This document shows positions 8,690 to 20,060 of a stretch of 21,565 bases of DNA, piece after piece (position 1 is the first letter of the stretch; each line of letters opens with the position of its first letter). Source of the stretch: Larix sibirica (Eukaryota; Streptophyta; Pinopsida; Pinales; Pinaceae); the NCBI GenBank assembly GCA_004151065.3, contig NWUY0300103525.1, forward strand, positions 1,914 through 23,478, written 5' to 3'. The notes beneath the pieces were generated by a model that saw only the letters and a list, made by a program, of their open reading frames with translations, was not told the origin of the DNA and made no database searches. The translations under genes and the position numbers were made by a program.

Positions 8690-9075
8690 GTGAAGAGAAT
8701 GAAGAGAAAGACCCTAGGGTAAGATTGGAACAACTAGAGCAGAGCTTAACCACACTTATGTCTAAGGTAGAACAACTGTTGGTAGCAAAGGGCATAGAGT
8801 CAGCCTCATAACACAAGGTTGGCCTAGAGGACCCAAAGAAAGAAGAGTCACAATTAGAGTGCAAAGTAGAGATAGAGATATGGGAATGTAGCTTCAACAA
8901 GCCACATGGACCTTTTCATCTGGATGCCAAGGTGGACATCAAACCTTATGTAGGTGAAGTGGATTCCATCTAGTTGACTCAATGGCTACAATAAATGGAA
9001 GTGTACTTCAGTTTACATGAGATCACCGAAAGGCAAATAATCTCATTTTCCTGATTAGAGCTTGAAGGCCTATTG
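8690..9075 (+). pseudogene. Ty3/gypsy gag remnant (N-terminal capsid region)
   Basis: An N-terminal charged, Leu-rich segment (RLEQLEQSLTTLMSKVEQLL, about 8725-8784) looks like the coiled coil that often opens plant gag proteins. Then DAKVDIKPYVGEVDS (about 8923), QWLQ-stop-MEVYFSLHE (about 8981) and ISF-stop-LELEG follow the order of the retrotransposon gag domain (vKvdiP.YdG, WL..le.yF, kI.fa.l.LeG). Several TAG/TGA codons interrupt it. Just after the LELEG motif the similarity stops, so most of the capsid domain, the nucleocapsid zinc knuckle and the protease are absent. Confidence 0.7.
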
Positions 9076-9709
9076 ATCTTTTTGTCTTTCACGAGAAAAT
9101 CAACCTCATAAGATAATCCTTAGTGATCTTGAACATATCCTCTACATTTTTATAGAGGTGGTACTCTTTGACTGCTCCTTTACAAATGGTTGGACAAGTT
9201 GTTATAAAGCTTCAGAGCAATTTACCCTTTTATAGTTTTAACATTCATATCAAATTTTAACTGACTACTTGAGAAGGACCAAGTAGGTTGGCAACTAGGA
9301 CAAAGATAAGGGTATTATTATTTTTGCAGATAAAATAAAAGATAAATGACATTCACAACCAACCCTTTTTGACTATTTTCATAGATTGTTAACAACCACA
9401 ACTTCATGGAAGTATGGAAAACCAAAAGATAAAATGAAGGTGACAAGTAAATTAATTCATTCACATCAATTGATTTTGAAAAGTTTCATGTACACACATT
9501 TTGAGTAAACAGAAACATCACTACATAAAATGATTGATGTATGAAACTTATAAGTAGCTCTATCGATGGAACAAAATAAATCCCCAATAGTTCAACAAAA
9601 ACCAATGACATAATTAAAGAGGAATTTCAAATTGGTAGGAGCAAGAGTTTTCAAATTACAAAAACATGCTAGGGCTGGCCTCTATTCTTTCTTTTTCTTT
9701 CGTTGTTGT
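9076..9709. other. AT-rich junction between gag remnant and antisense coding segment
   Basis: No readable protein on either strand. It lies downstream of the stop of the antisense ORF and could be that unit's 3' untranslated region. The gag-side breakpoint must be near 9075-9100. I see no LTR, terminal inverted repeat or poly(A) that would mark an insertion edge. Confidence 0.4.
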
Positions 9710-12700
9710 TTATAAAAATACTTGAAGGTGAACCATCTGTTGCAAAACATATATGTCGCAATCATCTCCTGTGCCACTAGAAACCACCACAACGACATTA
9801 GTAACCCAAATATTAACAAAATCTTGAAGAGAGCCCATTATGAAATCTTCCTTTACCCTTAGTGAAAATATTTCGCTCTTGATCCCACTTACTTCCACTT
9901 GGTGATCTTGTAATGTTTCAAGTTATTCAAAGTTGTAGGATGCTAGCTCAATCATCCAACGTTGAATGAACTTCTCAGGGAATGAAGTAAGGCCGTCGAA
10001 TTCATTTCCTAAGGAAGTCTTGACAACTTCTACTCCTTCCATAAACTCTTTGTCTGGGATCAAGAGCTCGCTTGGTGGGGCTCCCATTCTTTGGAGAAAT
10101 TCGATTGCTTTTATGAAGATAGTGGCTCGTCTTTCATCTAGTATATTGCAAGTCATAAGGGACTGCTAAAGGATGTCGGTGTGACAATCCCAACCCTCCA
10201 TTATCTACCTTAACCACATTTTGGAGGGAAGGATTTCTGCCTTTTTTCTTTCTAAGGTTAGGTTAGACAAGATTCTGACGAAGGTGTTCAACAGTCCCAT
10301 GATGAACTCTTGATCCTTCTGCATCCCCTTTTTGATGAATTATTTTAGATTATGTATTTTATTCTTCAAAGCAAATGAATTTATTAGTAAGTGTTGTAGA
10401 TCCAACATCACCACCATCTTATCCTCAATATTATTCGACACAAAATTCCTTATGCCCTTAATTAAGCTTTGAGCTTGCTTGGCATTGGGAATCTTTTCAC
10501 TCTTATCCTCTTGCTAGCTTTCAGGTTCACATATAGCCAAGGGTTTAGTAAACATTGGTATTGGGTCCAATGTAGCTTCTAGTTCCAGGAGTCTGTTTTA
10601 GTGTACTATTTTCTTCTCATTGCTCCTCTATTGAATACTTCAACATGTCTATAGTCGCCTAATATATTTTCCATGTTCTACCCGTTCCTAGATCCCGTGC
10701 ATCAAAATCCATGTTTTCCTACTCCATGACCCTCTTCCCTTTACCTTGATTCACTTGATATGCATATTTCTTGTATCTGGGCTAAAAACGACATGTTGGA
10801 GTGATATTGAGTTGTCTTCGAAAGTGGGCAAGTTTTCCTACTTCACTTCTTTTGTAATCATCCCACTGTTCCCTAACTACATGAATGCCCATTCGAACAA
10901 CTCTTCTAGGACATAATCAATTTCCATGAGTTACTTCCCCTTCCCAAGACTAGGAGATCTATCCCTTTTTGGGACTGAGGAAGAAATATGGTAAAACGAT
11001 ATATTAGTCCTAGAGGGATCCTCATCGTCACCACCACCTATAGGGTTGATAGTGGTTGCTTTGATATCACCATTCGAGTGGGTGACAGAGGGATTCCTTC
11101 CCTAATTTGTGGTGGTTCGTTCATATTGAGAAACTTTTCTTCCTCTTCCTTCACTGGTCGTGGCGAAATTTACATGATTATGGATTGTTACTTCAAAAAC
11201 TTTCTTCTTTTTTTCCTTTTCCGACTTTCCTAATACTTGAGGTATTATGTGTAGAAAAATTACCTAGGTTGGATGATTCCATCCCATTCAATTCATTACT
11301 AGAATTGTAGGGTTCTTCCTTATCACTTGGAGTCTCATTATCACCGGCTTATTTCGAAATGACCAAACCATCTTGTTGATTGATGTGCAACAGAGAGATT
11401 GTGAGGTTCAAAACCATGGATTTCATCTACATCTTTCAACTCCAACCCTTTCGTTTCTCTAGCCAGTTCTATCAAGTGGTTAATGTTTTTGACAGTAATG
11501 CCAACACACTTAAAAGGAATTGAGATGATTTGTATTCTTTTCTTCTAATCACAAACACACACACAACCTTCATATTGTCGACAAAATTTTGATACAAAAA
11601 ATCTTTGACAAACAAAATGTGGCAGTAGGTAGGGTATCCCCTCAAATCCATAAACCCTGATGTAGCTGTAGTAATCCTCAAAAACATACTCACCCTTTCT
11701 GATGAGGAATGACCAACATGCAGCCACCAATCTGTCAGGCTCTGTGCCTATCAACATGTGCCTAAAGGGCCCTGCAAATGCATCTTGAATCTTGTAGAAG
11801 TTAAAAGGAGCCTTGTTCCAATACATATATGGATATCAACGTTGAATAGGTTCAAATTTGAAATAAATTTCATTCTTGGGTACCAATAATTAAAAAAGAT
11901 TGCATAAAACTAGAGCAAAGACTAGATATGAAGACAGGTAGAACCGCTTGGTTGCTTGGTATGTAGCCGACTGGTGCAATATCTTGCTGGAGATATCTCT
12001 GCCCAACTAAACTTTGCTCATTGCTAAATGGTGTATAAACAAACATATATAACATACAAGCTCATTTGGGACGTGGAGTCATGGTTCGTCAATCTTTCAA
12101 ACAACCAAGAGACCTCTCGATATGGGTCAGATAGCTCAATGATTACGATTTCCCTAGTGTTTCCCTTATCCTCTTGATGAGACCACCACTGGTTGAGAAG
12201 GGTTTGTCCTCCAGCATGACCATTCAGGAAAGTCTATGCATGAATACTCTTTATAGGGAAGCAACATTGGTTGGTCACAATCATAAAGAAGACAAGGCGA
12301 TGACATAGTTGTTCAACATCAAAATCCACATGAGGCAGAGTAAAATAGAATGATTGGTTGATCGAAGCTCTAAATTCAACTTGATCTTTTCCTAGTTGCT
12401 TGACAAGCTTGGCCTAGAGACCCAAGACTATCCACTACCATACTCCATACGCTGGGTGAGACAAGATGTGGAGATAAAGTTAAAAGACCAATGCAAGTTC
12501 AAGTTTGCCACTAACTAGAACTTTGTGGACAAAATCGTAGCATGTGGTTCCATTGGATGTTTGTAGGGACATATTGGGAAACCCATACTTGTGTTTGAGA
12601 GATGATATATTTAGAAGGAGAGAAAACTTGTACAATCTTGTTAAGGATGGGAAAGCATATGCCATCTACATGCACAAAGAAAAAAGGTAACTTTCTCCAA

Positions 12701-12750
12701 TCAATGCTCACCAGGCCAAGATAATCATATGCAACACAAAGAAATTAGTT
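9710..12750 (-). pseudogene. Unrecognised large protein (~900-1000 residues), antisense within the Ty3 element
   Basis: On the minus strand, long open segments follow one another with only occasional stops and frame changes: SIDWRKLPFFFVHVDG (about 12710), FYFTLPHVDFDVEQLCHRLV (about 12310), EIVIIELSDPYREVSWLFER (about 12130), YIPSNQAVLPVFISSL (about 11950), DAFAGPFRHMLIGTEPDRLV (about 11785), GFEGIPYLLPHFVCQRFF (about 11650), NHLIELARETKGLELKDVDE (about 11490), a Ser/Asp/Lys-rich linker (about 11330-10900), then ERRATIFIKAIEFLQRMGAP (about 10130) and FPEKFIQRWMIELASYNFE (about 9980). The plus strand is much less open. The make-up is a globular N-terminal half, a disordered linker and a helical C-terminal half. 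I do not recognise the family. It may be an additional antisense ORF of this retroelement lineage, a nested non-autonomous element, or a captured host gene. It is not functional now. Confidence 0.6.
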
Positions 12751-12847
12751 TTGTTGTTATTGAGAGGAGGAAAGAAACAAAGAGAAGGTAATGAAGTGGA
12801 TATGGATGCATCCTTGAAAGGATGCAGTGGCAAGCAGTGTCAAAAAC

Positions 12848-13790
12848 TACAACAATTCATTGAAGTCTACAAGGATGTGTTTTAGGATCCTTGGGGATTG
12901 AAACCTAATAAAAAAGTAGAGCATGAAATTCAGTTGTTGTTGAAATCAAAACTGCATAACATTGGAATATATAGGCCGTCCATTATTGAAGTAAGTGAAG
13001 AATCAATTGTGATAGTTGTTGGATTAGGGAGTAACTAGACCTAGTATATTATCGTGTAGTTCACCCATAATCATAGTGCCAAAGAGGGATGGGGGGTAGA
13101 GAATGTGCATTGAATGTTGATAATTGAACAATATCACCTTCAAGAACATATATCCTTTGCAAGGATCGATGACTTGGATCAATTTTATTAGGCCAAGTTA
13201 TTCACCAAGTTGGACCTCAAGTTAGGATGCCATCATTTGAGGATCAAAGCTGAATATGTGTGGAACACAACATTCAAAATGAGAAGGTTTATACAAATGG
13301 TTAGTGATTCCTTTTGTTTTTTGTAATGCACCTGGAAATTTCATCAAATTGATGATTAATGATGTGCTACATCCCTTTATTGATTCATTTCGGTAATAGT
13401 ATATCTAGATGACATACTAATCTTCAATAACACTTGGCAAGAGCACCTCTCATATGTGATGCAGGTGTTTGAGACCTTAAAGGAGAACCGATTGATTGTC
13501 AACTTCAAGAAATGAGAGTTTGGGAAGGAGTCATTAATTTATTTGGGACATATCATCTGTGGAGGTGAGATGAGAGTAGATCCAAAGAAGATTGCTGCCA
13601 TCAATCGATGGCCTACTATAACTAGCTTGAACAAGGTCAAAAGCTTCCCAAGAGAAACTGAGTAGTTGAGGGAATTCATTTCCAACTTCTCTATAGTGAC
13701 AAAACATTTGAAATCCGTAATGACCTTTGGGAATATCTTCCAGTGGGGACGTCCAAGACAAAGTGCATTTGAATACTTGAAGAGAAGGAT
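12848..13790 (+). pseudogene. Ty3/gypsy reverse transcriptase (degenerate)
   Basis: The block opens with LQQFIEVYKDVF-stop-DPWGL and EHEIQLLLKS (about 12919), the usual linker before gypsy RT. It continues with FTKLDLKLGCHHLRIKAEYV (13201; the metal-binding Asp codon at 13213 is kept), VYLDDILIF (YLDD box at 13402-13413), then LGHIICGGEMRVDPKKI and the connection region. RT copies element RNA into DNA in virus-like particles. Stops (for example TAG at 12883, TAA and TAG around 13030) and frame changes show it is dead, although both catalytic-site motifs remain readable. The upstream side meets the antisense segment at about 12750-12850. The protease and RT fingers are missing or too decayed to read. 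Confidence 0.85.
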
Positions 13791-13823
13791 AAGTGATGCT
13801 CCCGTTTTGGCCATTCCCAACTT

Positions 13824-14040
13824 TTGTACCAATTGTTTGAGCTAGAGAGTGTTGCTAGTGGATATACATTGGGAGCAATACTGATGCAAGGAGGAAGACC
13901 AATATGTTACCATTTTGAGTTGTTACATGGAGTAGTACTAGATTACCCCACCTATGATAAAGAGCACTTCACAATTGTGCAAGCAATAGATAAATGGAAG
14001 CACTATCTCCATCTACTGATTAATGATAAGAAATGATTCA
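13824..14040 (+). pseudogene. Ty3/gypsy RNase H domain (degenerate)
   Basis: LFELESVASGYTLGAILMQ (from about 13830) and YPTYDKEHFTIVQAIDKWKHYL match the retrotransposon RNase H fold directly after RT. The Glu in the YDKE motif remains. The first Asp expected before Ala-Ser-Gly is Val, and the third-Asp region (normally TDH) is unreadable, so activity is lost. Its role was removal of template RNA. The order RT-RNase H-integrase is that of Ty3/gypsy elements. Confidence 0.8.
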
Positions 14041-14099
14041 CAAATAAACTAGAAAACATGCTCTCATGACCACCACTAAAGAAGATTGCAACAATACGT

Positions 14100-15120
14100 T
14101 TGATCATGCAACTTGAACCATTCACCCACGATATTCTCAACAAATACTATGAGGGAGATGCATATTTCTGGTGTGTCAAAAAGAAGTTGAAGGAGAGATC
14201 AATCACCATCATGGAGGGGATTGAATTTCACCTCAAGTATGTGCTGCTATATAAATTGGATAAGTTGTGCATCCCACAAGAAAAAAACATTCAACTAATG
14301 AGGGAATGTCACATTTCCAAGATCATTGGACATTTTGGAGTGATGAAGACAATGGAAAATTCACAAAGGTATGTGTACCGGACGAAGATGCAACATGTGG
14401 CAATGTTTGCTAGAGGTTGTGTATTATATAGCACCAACAAGCCAAGCATTTGGAAGCTTGGGCTATATATTATACTACCAGTACCAAGTAGACCTTGGAT
14501 ATCATCTTCATGGACTTCATTGGAGGACTGCTCATGTTAGGTAGAGGCCATAACGATTTGTTTATCATTGCTGATTTCTTTAGAAATATGTGTTTATTAA
14601 TGCCATGTAAGAACATGATATCTGGACAAGAGGTAGCTGAGCTATTTTTTAGTCACGTTTATGTACATTTTGGATTTCCTATCTCCATTATATTTGACCT
14701 AGATGGTAGGTTCTTGGGTAAGTTTTGGATAGAACTTTGGGAGAGGATTGATACCAAGCTAAATTATTCCACAACATTCCATCCATAGACTGATGGACAA
14801 ACATAGGTTTCCATCTAGATGTTGGTACACCTTCTAAGATGATATAATAGAAAGCATCTGAATACATGGGATCAAAAATTGGTGTACATTAAACATTCGT
14901 ACCACCAGGCATTGCATTCCTCCACCAACAAGTCTCCTTTTGAGACTTGTTTTGGAAATCTACTTCCTTCACGATTTGATGTGGCATATGGGTAATAGAA
15001 GGATAATCTAGAGTTACAAGGAGATGATAATATAGCAAGCATGTTCATGGACAAGATTAGGCAAATACAACTTAAGGTACATGAGAAACTTGAAAGAAGC
15101 CAACAATAGTACAAATCCAG
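14100..15120 (+). pseudogene. Ty3/gypsy integrase (zinc-binding and core domains, degenerate)
   Basis: The zinc-binding part reads ECHISKIIGHFGVMKTMEN (His codons at 14310 and 14331) and FARGCVLYSTNKPS, where the second Cys of the HHCC set is Tyr (14427). A frameshift near 14490 leads to the core: MDIIFMDFIGGL (first Asp at 14513), then SIIFDLDGRF (second Asp at 14696). The Glu expected shortly after FHP.TDGQT is a TAG codon at 14804. Further TAG codons, for example at 14786, interrupt it. SYHQALHSSTNKSPFETCFG (about 14895) follows as the C-terminal part of the core. Integrase would have joined element DNA to the chromosome. Confidence 0.85.
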
Positions 15121-15700
15121 GCATGGCCAACATCGAGAATACTACTAGGTCAATGCTCGAGATAAGATATGGCTTCACCTACACAAGGAATGGTTGCAAG
15201 GAAAAACAATGAATATCAATCCTCTCAAGTACAAACCATTTGACATCGTTGAACAAGTGAATGAGAATGATTTCAAATTGAGACTCCCTCCATATATGCA
15301 GATGAGTTCAGTGGTGAACCTAGAGTACCTGAAGTTGTTTGAGACATCTATGTTGAATTGATATGGGGATCAATAGATTCTTCCCAGTATTGAAGAGATT
15401 GCACTACACACACTTGTAGAATTGGAAGAGGACACAATGCTACGACAAAAAGAAAAAGTGACCTATAGAGGATGGTAGGAGCTATGGAAAACTGGCCTGA
15501 AGGGACTAAATCTATGGATTCAAGGAAAAATGGTATGAGAGAAATCATATTGAAGGAAGGTTCCCTTATATATACTTGGAATATTTTAGGGACCAAAAGA
15601 CTCTCGATGGTGAGATGTGGTCTGAAAAAGGATCTAAACAAAAATGGACCCAAGGAAAGGAACACATGAGGTTCAAGTCTGAGGACAAAGAAGGGGACAA
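15121..15700 (+). pseudogene. C-terminal tail of pol (integrase C-terminal region)
   Basis: NPLKYKPFDIVEQVNENDFKL-type sequence (about 15215-15285, RLP-like PPYM following) corresponds to the SH3-like GPF/IVE.i....y.L.LP segment of gypsy integrases. A short acidic segment (SIEEIALHTLVELEED, about 15392) follows. No chromodomain could be read with confidence. Towards 15670-15712 a frame ending RFKSEDKEGDKVLA-stop resembles the last residues of plant gypsy polyproteins. If so, the polyprotein ended inside the 3' LTR. Confidence 0.5.
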
Positions 15701-17343
15701 GGTATTGGCATGAAGGTCTCCATGCCATTACAATCTATGTTCACCCATTGCATTAAAATCACATTGTAAGGATATTCCATTTAATGTAATAAAGGAAGGT
15801 AACATATTTGAAAAAAGAAGAATAAGAATATATCATGCATTTAAAAAATAAAACATGAGACTTTTCCTCAAATGTCTTAAAGGAAGGAAAATACAAGACA
15901 GAATCTTAATGAACTTTGGGAAGTTGAAGAGTTGGAGATTCCTGAGTTTGTAGCTATCCAACCGAGCATCCTCCTATTTACCCATTTTCCATAATGAGAA
16001 AGGGGTTCTTTGGATGAGAGTGAAGGAAATGCTACCCAAATTTCCACATGAATCTCGAGGATGATCCAAAGAGCCTATAACATGCACATTGACAAATAAT
16101 AAAAGAGCCTAGATGAACCCATTAAATACAAGTTTTGCTAATTGGGTTTTCAGGGTAAATTTGTTTCTCATGTGTGATGATTCTTCTATGTTGTGTTTTA
16201 ATACTTTTTGTGAGTTGTTGGTGTTTTATTTAATGTTTAAATGCTCAAATAGATGGTTTTGGAGGTTGTAGCAAGTAAGTTCCACTAGTTCTCACCCATA
16301 CATTCATTTTTCTATTTACATTATGTGAATAGAACAATCACACAATCTGATCATCCATCAATGTTAACCTAGGAGATCCGTGGCTATGGTTAGAGAGATA
16401 TTGCAATTGTTTATCATGGTTTATATTCCTACAAGAGAGAGAAATTTTAATAGTTTTTTTTGTGGAAATAAAGGCAACCAAAAACCTACTTACATGTAGT
16501 TTAGGAGGTAGTGTATCCCATTTTTTCCTTGATCACCTCAAAGGAACATGCCTTGTGGTTGTACACATTCCCCAATAAATCACATATCTTATTCTGTGGT
16601 TGAATTCTCTTACTATTGTCAATTTAGGAATGCTAATGCATCTTGTGTAATTTCCCACAAGTTGGGAATCCTATCCTTGTCTTTTCTTCTAATAAAGTGT
16701 GTACTCTCAGTTTCAGTCACCATTGAGGTTGGCATATTCCATCTCTTGTGTTGGCACACTATTCAATATAACTATTCTAATTGATCTTCATTGAGGCTAA
16801 CACATTTCCCTTATGTTTGCTGTGTACTAAAACAATGGAAACATGATTTGGATTGAGGATGCATTGGATCTGGATCATTCCATGTCTTTATTTTGTTTAT
16901 TGCTTAATAGAGTTATCTCATTGGGGACCATGTTGAGTCTGGAAATTCCACATCTTTTTTGGTTACTATTTAATGGAGTCATATGAATGGAGGTTGTGTT
17001 GTGTCTGGTTCCCTCCCTCTCTTTGTCTTGTGGTGAAATAAACCATGTTAATAGGATTTGTCTTGGGGATGGTGTTTACTCACAATTGAATAATGAATAA
17101 TAGAAGAGTGATTCTTGATGTGATAGTTAGAGTGAGTGAGCATGGAATGGTGCTCTTCCCAAACAGAGCTAGATGCCCAAGAATGATAGAGAACTCAAGC
17201 ACATACTATTGGGTAGTTGACATGTAACCTTATTTCTCAGTCTTAAAACACTTCATTAATTGAAGAAGTTTTTGTTTTTAAAGTTTTATTAGATATCCAT
17301 GTTGGAGAAACATATAGGTAATAATCCCACTATTTACATATCA
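15624..17343 (+). repeat. 3' LTR of the Ty3/gypsy element
   Basis: Homologous to 6855-8551 throughout, starting at TGAAAAAGGATCTAAACAA and ending near TTTACATATCA. Immediately to its right the minus-strand LINE ORF1 resumes. The purine run AAAGAAGGGG (15687-15696) and the palindrome GGCATGAAGGTCTCCATGCC (15707-15726) are also present in the 5' LTR, so both lie inside the repeat and are not just upstream of it. A canonical polypurine tract directly before 15624 was not identified. Confidence 0.75.
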
Positions 17344-17344
17344 G

Positions 17345-17980
17345 CTAAAATGGAATTTTCCTAAGAGCATTTTTGATATCCTTAAGTGAATCATAACCCT
17401 AAAGATGCAACGGGATATTTGTAATCTTACCTAGATGGAATAAATGGAGAGGGATTTTGATGATGAATCAAATATTGGGGTCCCAAGTTTCATGTAGAGT
17501 TTGGATTTACCATAGAACCGAGGGCCAAAGTTAATAATTCGATCTCTATCCTTATCTTGTTTAATTTCCATTATAAAGAATCCTTTTGCATGTGGGTAAA
17601 TGTCCTTGATTTATGGTTTCAAAGTACATGATATCTATAGATGAAGGTTTGCCAAATTTGGCTAGATAACATCAAGATTGAAAATGAGCCCATTATCTTT
17701 TAGAAAAGATAGAGTGTTTTTCTACATGCTCTTCAACAACAATGGATGGTGTCAATGCTTCAATAACCATGCAAATTTTGGGATATTGGAGGGTAGTTTA
17801 CTTAGGTCCCCTTTTAGCATTGCATCTCTTAATATCAGACCAAGAGTTATCATGCCAAAAGAAGGGAGTTTTCTTGCTTCATTTGGAGGAAAAAAACATA
17901 GTGGCATCTTGGGTGAGGTATTGGAGGCCAAAGGTACCCCTAAGACTGTCGTCTTAGAGGAAATTTTCAAACATGTGGTT
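17345..17980 (-). pseudogene. LINE ORF1-like protein, N-terminal part (DUF4283-type domain), cut by retrotransposon
   Basis: The minus strand reads, going down in coordinate: FLKDNGLIFNLDVI (about 17710), YPHAKGFFIMEIKQDKDRDR (about 17610), INFGPRFYGKSKLYMKLGTP, FDSSSKSLSIYSI-stop-VRL, then after a frame change TNIPLHL-stop-GYDSLKDIKNAL (about 17420-17375). This order (KGFFI.EF...edRd.I...gp.F......M....P.FD......WVRL.nIPLhlW...SLk.I.NALGkf) is the DUF4283-type domain of plant LINE ORF1-like nucleic-acid-binding proteins. The two stops are at sites where Trp is usual. The domain breaks off at the right edge of the Ty3 3' LTR and resumes left of 6862. The plus-strand frame 17678-18031 is its shadow. 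Confidence 0.8.
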
Positions 17981-18052
17981 GTTGTCCATTTAGTTGGCTC
18001 AAAGAAGGGATGGACCTTCTTAGAGTGCTAACTGAAGGGTAGAGGAAATCTC

Positions 18053-18140
18053 AGTGGAGGGGACAAAAGAGTCCATACCTTGCCTTGGTGAGTAGCTAGA
18101 GAAAAACATTACATACTAACCTTATTGAATCCACACACAC
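18053..18140. repeat. Left copy of an ~88-bp diverged direct repeat
   Basis: AGTGGAGGGGACAAAAGAGT at 18053 aligns with AGTGGAGCAGACAAAAGACT at 20061. Similarity continues through GTGAGTAG, AAACATTAC and AACCTTATTGAA to about 18140. It lies on the 5' side of the minus-strand LINE ORF1, so it may be LINE 5' leader, or a terminal repeat of a separate unit ending at 20147. Confidence 0.7.
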
Positions 18141-20060
18141 CATTAGTTGCATTGACCGCTCACATATCTCTTTTTTTCAAACTATTTCATTTCTCATCTT
18201 GTATATGTCAATTATTAGTTATTATGGAAATCCAACCAAAATAACAAAACTATTAAAAATATTAACTTTACAAGCTCAATGTTATAACCAATTAACCTAG
18301 ATAATTGAAATTTTGATACCACTCTCTCAAGAGGGGCTCAAATACAAATTTGAACCATTGTTCATGACTACTCCCTCAAGAATCAATCACTTACTACTAC
18401 GATACGTTGCATCAATTTTTATGATCTTGTTGCTTACTTAACAGTACAAATACTTCTATTTTACCTACATGATCCAATTTAACTAAGCTCTTATGTAATT
18501 AAGTTAGATGTATGAATGAATACAAATAACTTATTGCAACACTTATCATAAAATATAAGGTGAGCTAGATTGCAATAGGAAAACTCTCTTCCCATCCAAT
18601 TTAACATACAAAGGAGGGCCATGATATGACAAAGCATCGATCATTGTATTTTTTAATTGACAAAGAGAGCTCATGCGTGGGGAGAACATGAGACCCACCT
18701 CTTTTTCTAACATTAAATCCTTTATGCATTCTCAACGATTAACATGATTCTATATTCGTCTCCATAAGACGAGAAAGGGATTTTCTATATTTTTGTCTTT
18801 TCTCATTTTTTTGTATCACATCATTATTCTTGCAACTAATCATTTGGTTCTAATTCCAACTTTCGGTTCTAACACCAACTTATTTATCTTTGGAGCTTTT
18901 ATTCTTGGCTGCATTTTGCTAGAGTTTTCTCATAACCACGAGCACAAGGCAAGATGTGGGTTGAGATGTGTATAGGAGGTCAAGTTGCAAAGTCTTGAAT
19001 GTGCATGCTATTCTTGGTTTATTTTCCCTTAGCAAGGAGGAATTGATATGTAGATCTTCCCTTAGTTTGGTTGGAAGCAACATGGAGACCTTGGTTTTGT
19101 TGGTGTTAGAAAAGCAAATCATTATTACAATAGAAATATTCTTTTTAGAAGTCTTGAGTAGTCGTGTCACTTTCGTGGTTTGGTTGGTTCCGTTAGAGTT
19201 CCTACATGCCAATATACTATTTTTCCTTGCTTTTTTTGTGCCATTAAGATTAGTATTGACCTTTTTCATCTTTTTCTCCATGTAGTTGGAACTAACAAAG
19301 ACTTGGTTTGTTTCCAATACTGTTAATCATTACTTCTCAATGTGTTCTTTCATAAATTTATTAAGCTATTATGTCTTTTACTTGGTTTGCATAATTCATT
19401 TTATGCTATTCCTATTGAAATCTTACACTATGTTATATATCCACACACATGAGATAGAGACAAGGATGTCTAATTACATCTTAAAGTATTTATTCTATAG
19501 AGAGGCTTTCATTGACTAAAAGAATAATGAAGTAGGAGATTCAAATATTGCGTTTGTGAAATTTAATAGGTAGGAGTGATGGTGCTTTCCTAATTCCTTC
19601 CCTTTCCCTTCCATGTTATGCCTTGTGGGGTGAGCGGGATCCATCTTCGATATGTAGATATTTTAAGTTTGAAGAAGAGCGGAGCTCTTAAGGACATGAT
19701 TCAATGTACACAAGAACAACTTAAGCTATCATAGGAACACAAATCAAACTTGCTCCATGTAGTTTAATATTTCTTTGGTTTCAAAACTACCATCTAGATG
19801 ATGCAAAATGTTCTGATCCCATAGTCTCAATTTCCTTTTGCATTAGTTGAGGAAATTTTGTTTTGTGTCACTGGGGATATTTTTGAAAATAATGGCTAAA
19901 TGGTGTTGTAGTTTTCAATGAAGGAGATGGACGATATTTGAGTGCTAGAACTCTAATTAGGAGGTTTAACAAAAATAACCTTCCAACTTGCGTGATGGAC
20001 TGATGACCTATGCCAAACTATAGAGATGTAGTTTATGAAAATTTTTGCTTCATAAATGTA
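18141..20060. other. Unassigned DNA between the two direct repeats
   Basis: No known domain was found. The longest frames overlap: minus 18919-19317 (132 codons, starting METNQVFVSSNYMEKK, rich in Asn, Lys and Thr with a mixed C-terminal part) and plus 18968-19285 (105 codons, very hydrophobic). The hydrophobic plus frame is probably the complement of the Lys/Asn-rich minus frame; neither is recognised. A 42-codon minus-strand frame with an ATG at 19644 (MDPAHPTRHNMEGKGKELGK) and stop at 19516 could be the start of another decayed ORF1. 18140-18790 is plain AT-rich DNA. Confidence 0.35.

Larger units (their letters stand above)
6855..17343 (+). mobile_element. Old Ty3/gypsy LTR retrotransposon carrying an antisense coding segment
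   Basis: Two alignable direct repeats (about 6855-8551 and about 15624-17343) flank a primer-binding site, a gag remnant, and RT, RNase H and integrase in the Ty3/gypsy order (integrase after RNase H). Every coding block has stops and frameshifts, and the LTRs differ by many substitutions and indels, so insertion was ancient. It splits a minus-strand LINE ORF1 pseudogene whose two halves abut its ends, which fixes the outer boundaries to within about 10-15 bases. An adenine run (AAAAA left, AAAAT right) could be what remains of the target duplication, but this is not resolved. The region 9100-12750 is foreign-looking and codes on the opposite strand; most of gag and the protease are missing. 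Confidence 0.85.

Noticed and set aside
10988-11310. Plus-strand ORFs of 67-81 codons
   Set aside because: They are shadows of the antisense coding segment's low-complexity linker region.
15472-15669. 65-codon plus-strand ORF with ATG as a separate gene
   Set aside because: It lies in the decayed pol C-terminal region and runs across the start of the 3' LTR; no independent domain.
17678-18031. 117-codon plus-strand ORF
   Set aside because: It is the complement of the minus-strand LINE ORF1 domain, whose motifs are clearly recognisable.
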